Shown here in pieces: positions 11,281 through 20,661 of a stretch of DNA of 64,000 nucleotides. The notes under the pieces were generated by a model, which was not told the DNA's origin, made no database searches, and was given only the letters and a program-made list of their open reading frames with translations. This stretch comes from Rhizomicrobium electricum (GTDB taxonomy: Bacteria; Pseudomonadota; Alphaproteobacteria; Micropepsales; Micropepsaceae), in assembly GCF_011762045.1 (NCBI RefSeq), contig NZ_JAASQS010000002.1, positions 372,001 through 436,000 on the forward strand, given 5' to 3'. Positions within the stretch are counted from its first letter, which is position 1. Each line of letters opens with the position of its first letter. Position numbers and translations under genes: made by a program.

Positions 11281-13938
11281 ATGCCGATCCGTATCCGGCC
11301 GTGTCTGATCTGCGGCGCGTCGCTTGCCGTGCTGGCCGCCGTGCCGGCCGTCGCCGCCGAAACCGCAGCCGACACGGCTTCGACGTTCGTGGAGTCGGTC
11401 ACGGTCACGGCGCAGAAACGCGTCCAGAGCCAAATCGACGTGCCGATGGCGCTGACCGCGTATTCAGGCGAATTCCTGAAAAAAGTGAACTTGCAGGAAC
11501 TCGATAAGCTGTCGCTGTTCGTGCCGGGGTTCGAGGTGCAGAACCAGTCGCCCAATAATCCGGGGCTGGTGATGCGCGGGCTCAATCTCGACTCCGGCGA
11601 AGCGGCGCAGGAGCCGCGCGTTTCCGTGTTCGAAGACGACGTATCGATCTCCACCACCCGCGCCACCTACATCGAGTTGTTCGATATCGAACGCATCGAA
11701 GTGGCCCGCGGACCGCAGACCACGCTGTTCGGACGCTCGGCGCTGATGGGTGGCGTCAATATCATCCAGAATAAGGCCAAGCTCGACGGCACCGCCGCGG
11801 GCGGCAGCATCGAATTCGGCGACTATGCCTATCGCATGATCGACGGCTTCGCGAACGTGCCGCTCAGCGACACGGTCGCGGTTCGTGTCGCGGCCCGCTA
11901 CAAGGCGCGCGACGGTTACGTCGACGATCTCAACAATGCGAACCGCCCTTATAATTCGGTCGATACGCTGGCGGGCCGCCTGTCGCTGACCTGGAAGCCG
12001 AACGAGATATTCTCGCTCGATCTGATCGCCAACGCCGAACAGGACCGTCCGACTGGAACCGCATTCAAGTCGGGCACGTTCCTGCCGACCAACGCGCAAG
12101 GTTCGGTCATCGGCGATCTCGATCGCAACACCGGCGCTACACTCACCGACAGCGTTGCCGGGTTCGAGGGTGGAAAGAAAATCGGCCTCGATCGTCTGGT
12201 GTGGGACGTCAAGGCGCTGACCTCCACGAAACTCTCTTCCGATTTCTCCCTGTCGACGGTCACCGCCTACCGCCGCTTCAGTTCGCTCGAGGTTTTCGAT
12301 CCCGACGGTTTCGAAAAGCCGTTGCTGCAAGCCGCGGAAGACGAGCGCGGCGACCAGTTCAGCCATGAGATGCGCCTGAATTACGACTCCGGCGGACCGC
12401 TCTCCGCGTTTGCGGGCGTCAACTATTTCTACAGCAACGTCAGCCAGCGCGTGCCGATGCAGGCCGACGAAAATGCCCTGCTGGCGCTGATCACCTGGGG
12501 CCAGGGTGCCCCGAAAGCCGCGACTGCCTTCGGATATCTGCAATCGAGCCCGGACAGTAGCTTTGCCGGTACGATGCAAGCCGCCGCGCCGGGGATGCTC
12601 GCCGACCTGCTCTATCCGTCCGTGTATGCGCAAGGCTATTCGACCGCCTACACGCAGGTCAGCCAGGTCGTCTATAACAACGTGTACAACAGTCTGGTCG
12701 GCACCTACGGCCCGACCGCCGCGGCGGCGCAGGCCGCGGCGTACATCAACAGCACCGCGGGCATTGCCACCATCAAGAGCAACGTAGCCACAACGCTTTA
12801 TTCGGTAGCCACGACCTACGGCACGCAGGTCGCTCCCGCCCTCAAGAGCAATCACTGGGAACAGGCGACCAACTACGGCAAGACCAAATCGGTCGATTTC
12901 TATGCCGATGCCACCTACAAGCTCCTCGACGCGCTCGAGCTGAACGCGGGCGTGCGCTACACTCACGACGACAAGCAGACGGCATACGCCTCCACGCTCG
13001 GCGACAGTTCCTATCTCGGTTCGTTGCTGCTCGGCAAAATCGGTGTCGCCGGTTACGGGCTGCTGACGCAGCCGACCGCTAACAACGGCGACAAGATCGC
13101 CCGGAACTTCGGCGACGACGGCCTGTCGTGGCGGTTCTCGCTGCGCTACGCGCTGGCCGACAACACCAGTCTTTACGCGACCTACGCCCGCGGCCGCCGG
13201 CCGAAGGTGTTGAGCGCGAAATCCCCCTCCACTCCGCTCGCCGATCCGCGCTTCCAGGAAGCGCCGGCCGAAACGGTCGATTCGTACGAAATCGGTGCCA
13301 AGACCGCGGCGTTCGACAACACGCTGCGCGTGGACGCCACGCTCTATTTCTACGATTACACCAACTTCCAATCGACCAAGATCGTCAATCAGCAATACGT
13401 CAGCTTCAACGCCGGCAAGGCGGAAGCCTACGGCTTCGAAGGCACCGTCGATTGGGCGCTGGCCGACTGGGCCGACGTTTTCGGCACCGTATCGGTGTCC
13501 CGCGCCCGCTTCGTCGGCGACTCGGTATTCAAGGGCAACCAGTTCCGTCTCAATCCGGACGGAAAGTTCTCGCTCGGCGCGTCGCTGCGCCAGTCGTTCT
13601 TGGGCGGAACGTTCAATTTCCTGCCGACCTATACCTGGCAATCGAAAATATTCTTCGACGACAACAACGACCGTCCCGATTTGCAGACCACCGCCGCAGG
13701 CAACCTGATCGCCGATACCAAGCAGGACGAATATCAGAACGCTTACGGTCTCCTGAACCTGCGACTGAGCTATCAGCCCGACAACGCACCGTGGTCGGCC
13801 AGCGTGTTCGTGACCAACGTCCTCGATAAGAAGTTCATCAAGGACGCCGGCAATTCGGGCGACAATCTCGGCATTCCCACCTTCATTGCGGGTGAGCCGC
13901 GATTCGTCGGCATCTCGGTCGGCTTCAAGACACAGTAG
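11281..13938 (+). CDS. TonB-dependent outer-membrane receptor with a large loop insertion
   Basis: An 885-residue receptor: signal peptide (ending near AVAA), a TonB-box-like stretch (ESVTVTAQKR), plug domain (MALTAYSGEFL, RGLNL, IERIEVARGPQTTLFGRSA, GGVNII) and a 22-strand barrel ending in an aromatic-containing GISVGFKTQ strand. Residues about 398-520 form an Ala/Tyr/Thr/Ser-rich insertion that is unlike barrel strands and probably an extracellular loop. It imports an unknown ligand (siderophore, oligosaccharide or similar) using TonB energy. GAGGGGGTG before the ATG is a strong ribosome-binding site. A terminator follows. Confidence 0.93.
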   Translation: MPIRIRPCLICGASLAVLAAVPAVAAETAADTASTFVESVTVTAQKRVQSQIDVPMALTAYSGEFLKKVNLQELDKLSLFVPGFEVQNQSPNNPGLVMRGLNLDSGEAAQEPRVSVFEDDVSISTTRATYIELFDIERIEVARGPQTTLFGRSALMGGVNIIQNKAKLDGTAAGGSIEFGDYAYRMIDGFANVPLSDTVAVRVAARYKARDGYVDDLNNANRPYNSVDTLAGRLSLTWKPNEIFSLDLIANAEQDRPTGTAFKSGTFLPTNAQGSVIGDLDRNTGATLTDSVAGFEGGKKIGLDRLVWDVKALTSTKLSSDFSLSTVTAYRRFSSLEVFDPDGFEKPLLQAAEDERGDQFSHEMRLNYDSGGPLSAFAGVNYFYSNVSQRVPMQADENALLALITWGQGAPKAATAFGYLQSSPDSSFAGTMQAAAPGMLADLLYPSVYAQGYSTAYTQVSQVVYNNVYNSLVGTYGPTAAAAQAAAYINSTAGIATIKSNVATTLYSVATTYGTQVAPALKSNHWEQATNYGKTKSVDFYADATYKLLDALELNAGVRYTHDDKQTAYASTLGDSSYLGSLLLGKIGVAGYGLLTQPTANNGDKIARNFGDDGLSWRFSLRYALADNTSLYATYARGRRPKVLSAKSPSTPLADPRFQEAPAETVDSYEIGAKTAAFDNTLRVDATLYFYDYTNFQSTKIVNQQYVSFNAGKAEAYGFEGTVDWALADWADVFGTVSVSRARFVGDSVFKGNQFRLNPDGKFSLGASLRQSFLGGTFNFLPTYTWQSKIFFDDNNDRPDLQTTAAGNLIADTKQDEYQNAYGLLNLRLSYQPDNAPWSASVFVTNVLDKKFIKDAGNSGDNLGIPTFIAGEPRFVGISVGFKTQ

Positions 13939-13978
13939 TTCCGCCGGCCGCGCTTCCAGTGCGGCTATATATCCAAGC

Positions 13979-14014
13979 AACGGCTCGCCGATTCTTCGGC
14001 GGGCCGTTGTTTTT
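13979..14014 (+). terminator. intrinsic terminator after the TonB-dependent receptor
   Basis: AACGGCTCGCCG (13979-13990) pairs, with one mismatch, with CGGCGGGCCGTT (13997-14008) over the loop ATTCTT, and GTTTTT follows. Confidence 0.85.
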
Positions 14015-14089
14015 CGTTGCGGAAATCCCTTATTCAGCAAGTCGCGCCGCGCCCTTATGTTCGGATCACCTTCAGGAGCGGAGCAAGCG

Positions 14090-14254
14090 ATGTCGTTGAT
14101 GGGCGGACTTGTAGAGCACCCGATAAGCCATACCGTCGCCGCGCCCAAGCGGGCCGATCTCGGCGACTGGATCGTCCGTCATGCCTGGAGGCTGGCCATC
14201 GGTTTCAGCGTGATGGTCTGGCTGATTATCGCCGCGATCGTCGCCCTCGCCTGA
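14090..14254 (+). CDS. small single-span membrane protein, 54 residues
   Basis: ATG 14090 is preceded by GGAG (14080-14083) at 6 nt. The product has a soluble N-terminal half (MSLMGGLVEHPISH...RADLGDWIVRH) and one C-terminal hydrophobic helix (LAIGFSVMVWLIIAAIVALA). It lies between a terminator and the convergent phhB gene, so it is its own transcription unit. No family recognised; the good ribosome-binding site and single clean helix argue that it is real. Confidence 0.55.
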   Translation: MSLMGGLVEHPISHTVAAPKRADLGDWIVRHAWRLAIGFSVMVWLIIAAIVALA

Positions 14255-14269
14255 AAAACTTCCGCGGCG

Positions 14270-14560
14270 TCAACCTCCCGCCAATCGCTCCATTTCCCGC
14301 GCCATCGCCACGTCCTTCTCCGTCACCCCGCCCGCATCATGGGTAGAGAGCGTGACATCCACCTTCGCATAGACGTTCGACCATTCCGGGTGGTGATCCA
14401 TCTTCTCGGCCAGCAGCGCCACGCGGGTCATGAACCCGAAGGCGGCGGAGAAGTCGGCAAAGGCGAATCGGCGGGCGATGGCGTCGCGCCCCTCGACCTC
14501 GCGCCAGAGGGGAAATTCGCTTAGAAAGGCGGAACGTGCGGCGGAATCGAGACTCGGCAT
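14270..14560 (-). CDS. phhB: pterin-4-alpha-carbinolamine dehydratase
   Basis: A 96-residue PCD/DCoH family protein. The active-site signature [15 protein letters not shown] is intact, followed by [13 protein letters not shown] with the third conserved His. It dehydrates the 4a-carbinolamine of tetrahydrobiopterin or a related pterin formed by aromatic hydroxylases, though in many bacteria lacking a hydroxylase its role is unclear. ATG 14560 gives [13 protein letters not shown], a normal start. Confidence 0.95.
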   Translation of the reverse strand: MPSLDSAARSAFLSEFPLWREVEGRDAIARRFAFADFSAAFGFMTRVALLAEKMDHHPEWSNVYAKVDVTLSTHDAGGVTEKDVAMAREMERLAGG

Positions 14561-14620
14561 GTCGGCGTCCTCTTTGGGTCGGCGATCATCCCCCCGCCGC
14601 AGCCGGAGGGAAACACGAAA

Positions 14621-15022
14621 ATGGCCATCGACTGGTCCCGCACCGAAGCCCCCTCGCTCGACGACATCGAGACCATAGCGCGCGGCGCCTTTGCGTCGCT
14701 GCCGGCGGAGTTCCGCGGGCTGTGCGGCGAAGTTCCCTTCGTGGTGCAGGATTTCCCCGATGACGACGTCATTACCGAGCTGGACCTCGAAACCGAGTTC
14801 GACATTCTCGGCCTGTTCCAGGGCGCCGATCTCGCCGCGCGGGAAAGTTCCAACGGCCATCCGGAACCGACACTGATCTTCCTCTACCGCCGCCCGATCC
14901 TGGATTACTGGGCCGAACACCAGATCAGCCTCGGCGAAATCGTCCGCCACGTCCTGATTCACGAAATCGGCCACCATTTCGGGCTCAGCGACGACGACAT
15001 GATGGCCATCGAGGAAAGCTAA
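14621..15022 (+). CDS. zincin-like metallopeptidase family protein
   Basis: A 133-residue protein of the small bacterial zincin family (PF06262 type). The C-terminal [14 protein letters not shown] carries HExxH and the downstream Asp that completes the zinc site. No signal peptide, so cytosolic. Function of the family is poorly known. The stop overlaps the stop of convergent thpR by 4 bp. Confidence 0.9.
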   Translation: MAIDWSRTEAPSLDDIETIARGAFASLPAEFRGLCGEVPFVVQDFPDDDVITELDLETEFDILGLFQGADLAARESSNGHPEPTLIFLYRRPILDYWAEHQISLGEIVRHVLIHEIGHHFGLSDDDMMAIEES

Positions 15023-15552
15023 GACGTCAGCCCGTACTCCTTCTCCACCCGATAGATGCTGCCGTCGCTGGTCAGCTTGGAGGAGTAGAGGCAGAACGCC
15101 GTCACCGTGAACGGCGTCGAAGCGTAGAGGGCGTGATCGGTGAGATAGTCCATCACGGCGCCGCGGGGCGAGTTCTTCAGGCGCGCCAGTGTGACATGCG
15201 GTGTGAACTTTCGCGCCTCGGGCTCGAGGCCGATACGCTGTAGGGCGCTTTCGATCTTGCGATTGAGATGAACCAGCGGCTCGCTCGGCGCCGCACCCGC
15301 CCACAAATCGCGCGGGATCTTGCCGCCGAAACTGCCGACCCCTTTCAATTCGAGCGTGAACGACGGCACTGCGATCGTTGCCAGCGCATCGTCGATGGCG
15401 GTTGCTTGCGCCCCGTCGACCTCGCCGATGAACCGTAGTGTCAGATGGAGTTGTTCGCGTTTCTGCCAGCGCGCACCGGGAACCCCGGCCTGCATCAGGA
15501 GCAGCGGAGGGGCAATCTCGTCGGGCAACGCCAGGGCCGTGAACAGGCGCAT
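15019..15552 (-). CDS. thpR: RNA 2',3'-cyclic phosphodiesterase (2H family)
   Basis: A 177-residue two-histidine phosphoesterase. The two HxT motifs are [10 protein letters not shown] and PHVTLARLK, with the spacing typical of ThpR/LigT. The enzyme opens 2',3'-cyclic phosphates on RNA ends and joins tRNA halves weakly in vitro. Start [13 protein letters not shown] is the family norm. It follows murJ by only 6 nt on the same strand and is probably co-transcribed with it. Confidence 0.93.
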   Translation of the reverse strand: MRLFTALALPDEIAPPLLLMQAGVPGARWQKREQLHLTLRFIGEVDGAQATAIDDALATIAVPSFTLELKGVGSFGGKIPRDLWAGAAPSEPLVHLNRKIESALQRIGLEPEARKFTPHVTLARLKNSPRGAVMDYLTDHALYASTPFTVTAFCLYSSKLTSDGSIYRVEKEYGLTS

Positions 15553-15558
15553 AAGAGG

Positions 15559-17085
15559 TTATCTCGTAATCGGCAGCCGCCGCCGGAACGCCAGCACGAC
15601 GGCACCATATCCAACGGCCGCCAGCACGCCGGCCGCCGCCAGCGAGAGTAGATCGTTCAGGCTGTGCGCGTGAAGATGCACGCCCCAGCCGATCAGACTC
15701 GCCCCGCCCCACGCACCCGCCCCAGCCGCCAGCGCCGCCAGCACGATCGGTCCGAGCGCCCGGCGGAATGACGGCTGGAACTTCAACAGCCCCTTGCGCC
15801 AGCCGTACCACCCCAGCATGGCGACATTGACCCAGGCGCCCAGCGCGGTGCCGAGCGCGATGCCCTCGATGCCGAGCCCGAAGCCGAGCACCAGCACGAT
15901 CTTGACCGCGATGTTGGCGGCAATCGAACTCACGGTGCAGCGCGCCGGCGTGGCGGTGTCGTGGCGGGCATAGAAGGTCGAGGCGGTAATCCGTACCAGC
16001 ACCATCGCCGGCAGGCCGATCCCGTACGCCATCAGCGCCGTCGCCGCCTGGGCCGCAGCTTCGCGATTGAAGGCGCCGTGGGCGAAGATCGCGCGCATGA
16101 TGGTGTCGGGAATGGCAACAAACACCAGCACGAACGGAAGCGCCAGCAACAGCGCCAGCGCGGCGGCGCGGTTTTGGGAGGCATCCGAACCGGCAACGTC
16201 GCCCTTGGCGAGCCGGTTCGACATTTCGGGCAGCAGCACCGTGCCGACCGCCAGACCCAGCACGCCGAGCGGCAACTGATTGATGCGGTCGCCGTAATAC
16301 AGCGCCGTCAGGCTGCCGGGTTTGAGGAAGCTCGCGATGATGGTGTCGACGAACGGCGAAATGGTGACGGCGGCCGTGCCGAACGTGACGGCGGCGACCG
16401 CCTTGAAGAATTCCTTGATCTCGGGCGTGACGCGCGGCCGCCGGATATGCAGCACGATGCCGTCGCGGCGCGAGGCCCACAGCATGAAGACGATTTCCAG
16501 CACGCCGCCCAGAAGAACGCCGCAAGCTCCGGCAAACGCCGCATTGGGGAAGAACGGCGCCGCCAGAAAGCAGGCGATCATCGCCAGATTGAGGAAGTTC
16601 TGCCACGCCGCGGCGGCCCAGAACTTCTCGATCGCGTTCAGCATCGCCGAGAGCTGCACCACCACGACCGTGAGCACCAAGGTCGGGAAGGTGATGCGCG
16701 TGAAGGTGGCGGCCAGTTCCACCTGCCCCGGCTGCCCCGCAAATCCCGGTGCTATGAGCAGCACCAATGCCGGCATGAAGGTCAGTGCCAGCACCATCAA
16801 CACCGCCTGCACGACAAGCTGCCACGCCAGCACGTCGTCGCCGAAGCGCGCCGCAGCATCGTGTTCGCCTTTGGCATGGAGCGCGGCATAACGCGGCAGG
16901 AACGCAGGATTGAGGGTACCGTCGCCGAAGATGGCGCGGAAATAGTTCGGGAAGCGGAATGCCACCAGGAACGCGTCGGACAGCATCCCCTTGCCGAGGA
17001 CGCTCGCCATTATGACGTCGCGGATGAACCCCGTGATGCGGGACAGCAGCGTGAAGCCGCCGACGGACAGAAGTCGCTTGAACAT
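15559..17085 (-). CDS. murJ: lipid II flippase MurJ
   Basis: A 508-residue MATE-like membrane protein with about 14 helices. The N-terminus [23 protein letters not shown] is the classic MurJ start, with the Arg residues that line the lipid II cavity. It moves lipid II across the inner membrane for peptidoglycan synthesis. ATG 17085 is chosen because the upstream extension to 17187 does not resemble the family. It diverges from the BI-1 gene across about 180 bp. Confidence 0.96.
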   Translation of the reverse strand: MFKRLLSVGGFTLLSRITGFIRDVIMASVLGKGMLSDAFLVAFRFPNYFRAIFGDGTLNPAFLPRYAALHAKGEHDAAARFGDDVLAWQLVVQAVLMVLALTFMPALVLLIAPGFAGQPGQVELAATFTRITFPTLVLTVVVVQLSAMLNAIEKFWAAAAWQNFLNLAMIACFLAAPFFPNAAFAGACGVLLGGVLEIVFMLWASRRDGIVLHIRRPRVTPEIKEFFKAVAAVTFGTAAVTISPFVDTIIASFLKPGSLTALYYGDRINQLPLGVLGLAVGTVLLPEMSNRLAKGDVAGSDASQNRAAALALLLALPFVLVFVAIPDTIMRAIFAHGAFNREAAAQAATALMAYGIGLPAMVLVRITASTFYARHDTATPARCTVSSIAANIAVKIVLVLGFGLGIEGIALGTALGAWVNVAMLGWYGWRKGLLKFQPSFRRALGPIVLAALAAGAGAWGGASLIGWGVHLHAHSLNDLLSLAAAGVLAAVGYGAVVLAFRRRLPITR

Positions 17086-17263
17086 GAATTTCCGGTAAGG
17101 CTCGGAGTCGAGAGGATGTTTCTTACTCTGCCATACTGATTCCGTCGATCCGGCGGAGCACGGCAGGAACGCGAAATTGACGGCCAAGCCTTGAACCAGA
17201 GCCGTCCAAACCCGATATTATCGTCATGCTACGGCCTCTGACGGCCGCAAGGAAGGAAAACCT

Positions 17264-18022
17264 ATGGCTGACTTCGAGACCAACCGCGGCGTTTTCAGTA
17301 GCCGCACAGACGCGGGCGCCTTTGACGCCGGCCTGCGCAAGTACATGCTGCGGGTCTACAACCTCATGTTCCTGGCGCTGGTGGTCACTGGAGCGACCTC
17401 CTACTTCGTCTTCAACATGGCTGTCGGCGTCGATCCCGAAACGGGACGCCTGGGCCTCACCGGCCTCGGCCAGACGCTGTTCCTGTCGCCGCTGAAATGG
17501 GTGGTGATCTTTGCGCCGCTCGGCATGGTGCTGTTCATCAACATGCGCCTCAACCGGATGAGCGTGGCCGGCGCGCAAGCGGCGTTCTGGATCTTCTCCG
17601 GCCTGATCGGCCTGTCGATGGCGTCGATCTTCCTCATCTACACCGCGATGAGCATCACCCAGGTGTTCTTCGTCACCGCGGCGGCGTTCGGCGGCCTCAG
17701 CCTCTACGGCTACACCACCAAGCGCAGCCTCTCCGGTATCGGCTCCTTCCTGATCATGGGCGTGTGGGGCTTGGTGATCGCCTCGATCGTCAACATCTTC
17801 CTGCACTCGGGCATGATGAGTTGGATCATCTCGGTCGCGGGCGTCGGCATTTTCGCCGGTCTGACCGCCTACGACACGCAGCGCATCAAGGAGATGTACT
17901 ATCAAGTCGGCGGCAATGAAGCGGTCGCGGGCAAAATGGCGATCATGGGCGCGCTGGCGCTCTACCTCGACTTCATCAACATGTTCCAATTCCTCTTGTC
18001 GTTGATGGGCAATCGCCGCTGA
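17264..18022 (+). CDS. Bax inhibitor-1 / YccA family membrane protein
   Basis: A 252-residue protein with seven membrane helices typical of the TMBIM/BI-1 family (bacterial BI-1 relatives are pH-sensitive calcium leak channels). The family hallmark near the C-terminus is GLTAYDTQRIKEM, with the di-Asp region involved in pH sensing, followed by ALALYLDFINMF. AAGGAAGG sits upstream of the ATG. A strong terminator follows, so the gene is monocistronic. Confidence 0.95.
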   Translation: MADFETNRGVFSSRTDAGAFDAGLRKYMLRVYNLMFLALVVTGATSYFVFNMAVGVDPETGRLGLTGLGQTLFLSPLKWVVIFAPLGMVLFINMRLNRMSVAGAQAAFWIFSGLIGLSMASIFLIYTAMSITQVFFVTAAAFGGLSLYGYTTKRSLSGIGSFLIMGVWGLVIASIVNIFLHSGMMSWIISVAGVGIFAGLTAYDTQRIKEMYYQVGGNEAVAGKMAIMGALALYLDFINMFQFLLSLMGNRR

Positions 18023-18047
18023 TCGCGTTCAAGTTGCTGAATCACCC

Positions 18048-18081
18048 AAGGCCCCGGATCGTCTCCGGGGCCTTTTCGTTT
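18048..18081 (+). terminator. intrinsic terminator after the BI-1 gene
   Basis: An 11-bp perfect stem, AAGGCCCCGGA (18048-18058) with TCCGGGGCCTT (18064-18074), 5-nt loop, then TTCGTTT. Confidence 0.93.
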
Positions 18082-18392
18082 GCAATAACAACGAAGGCAG
18101 CACGCGGCCAACTTGTCGCAGCAGAGCTGAGCGGCGGTGGAAAATACTTATCGGCCGCACGAAAAACCCGATGAAACAATGCGTTTCATGGTTTGCGCGC
18201 GTAAATGGTGGATTACAAATACTTCAAAATACCGCTCGCCTTCAAATCGTCATTTTTGCACCATGGCCGCGCCTTCATGGGCATCGATAACCCTCGCATT
18301 CGGCTGGCTCGAGTGTGGTTGCTTTCGCGACTTTCAAGCCCCCCAGCCCCCCAGTTGCGGGGTAGCCTTATTCAGGCCAGCCGATCTCTCCC
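18082..18392. other. gene-poor stretch
   Basis: No convincing gene on either strand. The short open frames here lack a ribosome-binding site and have no coding character. The only structures seen are the inverted repeat at 18171-18189 and a C-rich run near 18341-18355. The 18393-18479 part next to it can be read in frame with the minus-strand membrane gene (see findings). Confidence 0.5.
18171..18189. repeat. inverted repeat in the gene-poor stretch
   Basis: ATGAAAC-AATGC-GTTTCAT is a perfect 7-bp inverted repeat with a 5-nt loop. It could be an operator or small hairpin. No T-run follows, so it is not an obvious terminator. Confidence 0.45.
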
Positions 18393-18479
18393 CTACAACT
18401 TGAACTTGGCCAGCGCGGCGTTTTCCGCCGCGCGCCCCCTTTGCTTGGCCAGTGCGGATCGACTTTCGTCGATGCCGCC

Positions 18480-18860
18480 CTAAAGCCCCATCCTTCTGAG
18501 GATCGCGCCCATCTGGCCGAATGCGCCGCCGACGGCGCCGGTCAGGATCGAAATGCCGGTGCCGGTCGACACTGCGGCGGCCGGCGAGTCGCCCAGCAGC
18601 ACCGATACCGCCAGTCCCGGCACGACGCACAATCCGCCCGCAATCGCCCCGCCGAGCGCGCCGGAGCCGTAACCGCGACCGTGAATCAGTCCGTAGAGAT
18701 AACCTGCCGTCGCCGACAGCATCGCTCTTCCGAACAGAAACAGATGGATAACCACCCAGGGGGTGAGGTGCCCCGCGGCCGCCAGGATGAGCTGCAGAAC
18801 CGTCCCGGCCAGGGCGGCACGAAGGACAAGGCGGGCGTCTAGGGTCAGCTTGTTTGCCAT
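18480..18860 (-). CDS. small glycine-rich membrane protein
   Basis: A 126-residue protein with about four hydrophobic helices, including a Gly/Ala-rich pair (GYGSGALGGAIAGGLCVVPG and GTGISILTGAVGGAFG). No family recognised. ATG 18860 gives MANKLTLDARLVLRAAL; a TTG two codons earlier is possible. After its TAG stop the same frame stays open for 28 more codons with coding-like content. It diverges from the ABC operon over about 85 bp. Confidence 0.6.
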   Translation of the reverse strand: MANKLTLDARLVLRAALAGTVLQLILAAAGHLTPWVVIHLFLFGRAMLSATAGYLYGLIHGRGYGSGALGGAIAGGLCVVPGLAVSVLLGDSPAAAVSTGTGISILTGAVGGAFGQMGAILRRMGL

Positions 18861-18945
18861 GTCCAATCTGTAACCTCGTCAGGGTTGCGAGGGAAACCCG
18901 TTTTCTCTAATGGACTTGGCCCATTAAAAAGCGTCGCAGCCGTCC

Positions 18946-19905
18946 ATGATCGAGATTGAGGGACTCACCAAGCGCTTCGGGCCGACCACGGCCGTGGCCC
19001 ACCTCAGTCTGCACGTCGCCAAAGGGGAAGTCCTGGGTTTTTTGGGACCGAACGGCGCCGGCAAGTCCACCGCAATGCGCATGATTACCGGTTTCCTTGC
19101 GCCCGACGCGGGACGCGTGACCATCTGCGGCCACGATATCGAAACCGAGACCAACGCGGCCCAAGCGAAAATCGGTTATCTGCCGGAAGGCGCCCCGGCC
19201 TACGGCGATATGACTCCCCGCCAGTTCCTCACCTTCGTCGCGCAGGTGCGCGGTTTTCGCGGTGCCGAAGCCAAGGCGCGCGTGGCGGCGGTGGTCGAGA
19301 AGACCGAGCTCGGCCCGGTGCTGGAACAGCCGATCGAGACTCTGTCGAAGGGCTTCAAGCGGCGCGTCGGACTCGCCCAGGCGATCCTGCACGATCCGCC
19401 GGTGTTGATCATGGACGAGCCGACCGACGGTCTCGATCCCAACCAGAAACATGCGGTGCGCGGCCTGCTGCGCGCCATGGCGGCGGAAAAGGCGATCATC
19501 ATCTCCACGCACCTGCTCGAGGAAGTGGATGCCATCTGCACCCGCGCGGTCATCATCGACCGCGGCACGCTGGTCGCCGACGGCACGCCGGCCGAGCTTC
19601 TGGCGCGCTCGCGCTATCACAACGCGGTAACGCTCGTCCTGTCCGCGAACGAAGCCGAAGCGGCGGTCGCGCGACTGAAGACGCTTCCGGGCGTGGCGCA
19701 GATCGATCGCAAGCCGCTCGGCGACAGCGTCCGCCTGACCGCGTTTCCCAAGGGCGGCGCTCTGCTGATCGAAGCCGTCAGCGCGCTGGCGAGCCGCGAG
19801 AACTGGCGCGTGCAGGAGCTTTACGCCGAACCGGGCCGGCTCGACGAAGTTTTCCGCGCGGTGACGACCTCCGACGCGGCGCGGGCAAAGGCGGCACGTC
19901 CATGA
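18946..19905 (+). CDS. ABC transporter ATP-binding protein, GldA-like
   Basis: A 319-residue ATPase: Walker A GPNGAGKS (about 37-44), ABC signature LSKGFKRRVGLAQA, Walker B VLIMDEPTDGLD, and the H-loop IISTHLLEEV. The C-terminal extension of about 100 residues is typical of ABC-2-type exporters. It is the first gene of a four-gene operon (ATPase, permease, GldG-like, DUF4340) and overlaps the permease start by 4 bp. In Bacteroidetes the related GldAFG set serves gliding; in alphaproteobacteria the role is unknown. Confidence 0.93.
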   Translation: MIEIEGLTKRFGPTTAVAHLSLHVAKGEVLGFLGPNGAGKSTAMRMITGFLAPDAGRVTICGHDIETETNAAQAKIGYLPEGAPAYGDMTPRQFLTFVAQVRGFRGAEAKARVAAVVEKTELGPVLEQPIETLSKGFKRRVGLAQAILHDPPVLIMDEPTDGLDPNQKHAVRGLLRAMAAEKAIIISTHLLEEVDAICTRAVIIDRGTLVADGTPAELLARSRYHNAVTLVLSANEAEAAVARLKTLPGVAQIDRKPLGDSVRLTAFPKGGALLIEAVSALASRENWRVQELYAEPGRLDEVFRAVTTSDAARAKAARP

Positions 19906-20657
19906 ACGTCCACTCCCGCTTCCTTCACACCATCTCGCCCATCTTCAAGCGCGAGTTTTCCGCCTACTTCGCGACGCCACTCGCTTACGTCTTTATCGTG
20001 ATCTTCCTGTTCACGATGGGCGCCTTCACGTTCTATGTCGGCCATTTCTACGAGAACGGCATCGCCGACCTTTCGGTCTTCTTCGCCTATCACCCCTGGC
20101 TTTATCTCTTCCTGGTGCCGGCCATCGCGATGCGCCTTTGGGCCGACGAGCGGCGCACCGGCACGATGGAGCTGCTCCTCACCCTGCCCGTGCCGCTGTG
20201 GGCGACCGTGGTCGGCAAGTATCTCGCCGCCTGGGCCTTCACCGGCATCGCGCTTTTCCTCACCTTCCCGATCTGGCTGACGGTCAATTTCCTCGGCCAG
20301 CCGGACAACGGCGTCATCCTGGCGAGCTATATCGGCTCCTTCCTGGTCGCCGGCGGCTACCTCGCCATCGGCGCCTGCATGTCGGCGACCACCAACAACC
20401 AGGTGATCGCCTTCGTCGTCAGCGTGGTGGTGTGCTTCCTGTTCACCGTCTCCGGCTCGCCGCTGGTGCTCGACGTGTTCCGCGCCTGGGCGCCGGACGC
20501 TCTGGTCGAAGCGGTTGCCTCGTTCAGCTTCGTCACCCATTTCACCTCGATCACCCAGGGCGTGCTCGACTTACGCGATCTCGTCTTCTTCTTCTCGCTG
20601 ATCGCCCTCTTCCTGGCCGCCAATGTCGTGGTGGTCGATCTCAAGAAGGGAGGCTGA
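19902..20657 (+). CDS. ABC-2 type permease, GldF-like
   Basis: A 251-residue membrane protein with six helices. It starts with ISPIFKREFSAYFATPLAYVF, the typical N-terminus of GldF-like permeases that dock on the ATPase. It carries the ERRTGTMELLLTLPV motif, which is the coupling-helix region of ABC-2 exporters. It overlaps the ATPase by ATGA and precedes the GldG-like gene by 4 nt. Confidence 0.93.
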   Translation: MNVHSRFLHTISPIFKREFSAYFATPLAYVFIVIFLFTMGAFTFYVGHFYENGIADLSVFFAYHPWLYLFLVPAIAMRLWADERRTGTMELLLTLPVPLWATVVGKYLAAWAFTGIALFLTFPIWLTVNFLGQPDNGVILASYIGSFLVAGGYLAIGACMSATTNNQVIAFVVSVVVCFLFTVSGSPLVLDVFRAWAPDALVEAVASFSFVTHFTSITQGVLDLRDLVFFFSLIALFLAANVVVVDLKKGG

Positions 20658-20661
20658 CGCT

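Noticed and set aside
14270-16825. 851-codon minus frame covering phhB and part of murJ
   Set aside because: Only its last 96 codons (phhB) are real; the rest is out of frame with murJ and thpR.
18137-18483. Two short plus-strand open frames in the gene-poor stretch
   Set aside because: No ribosome-binding site, no coding bias and no recognised motif.
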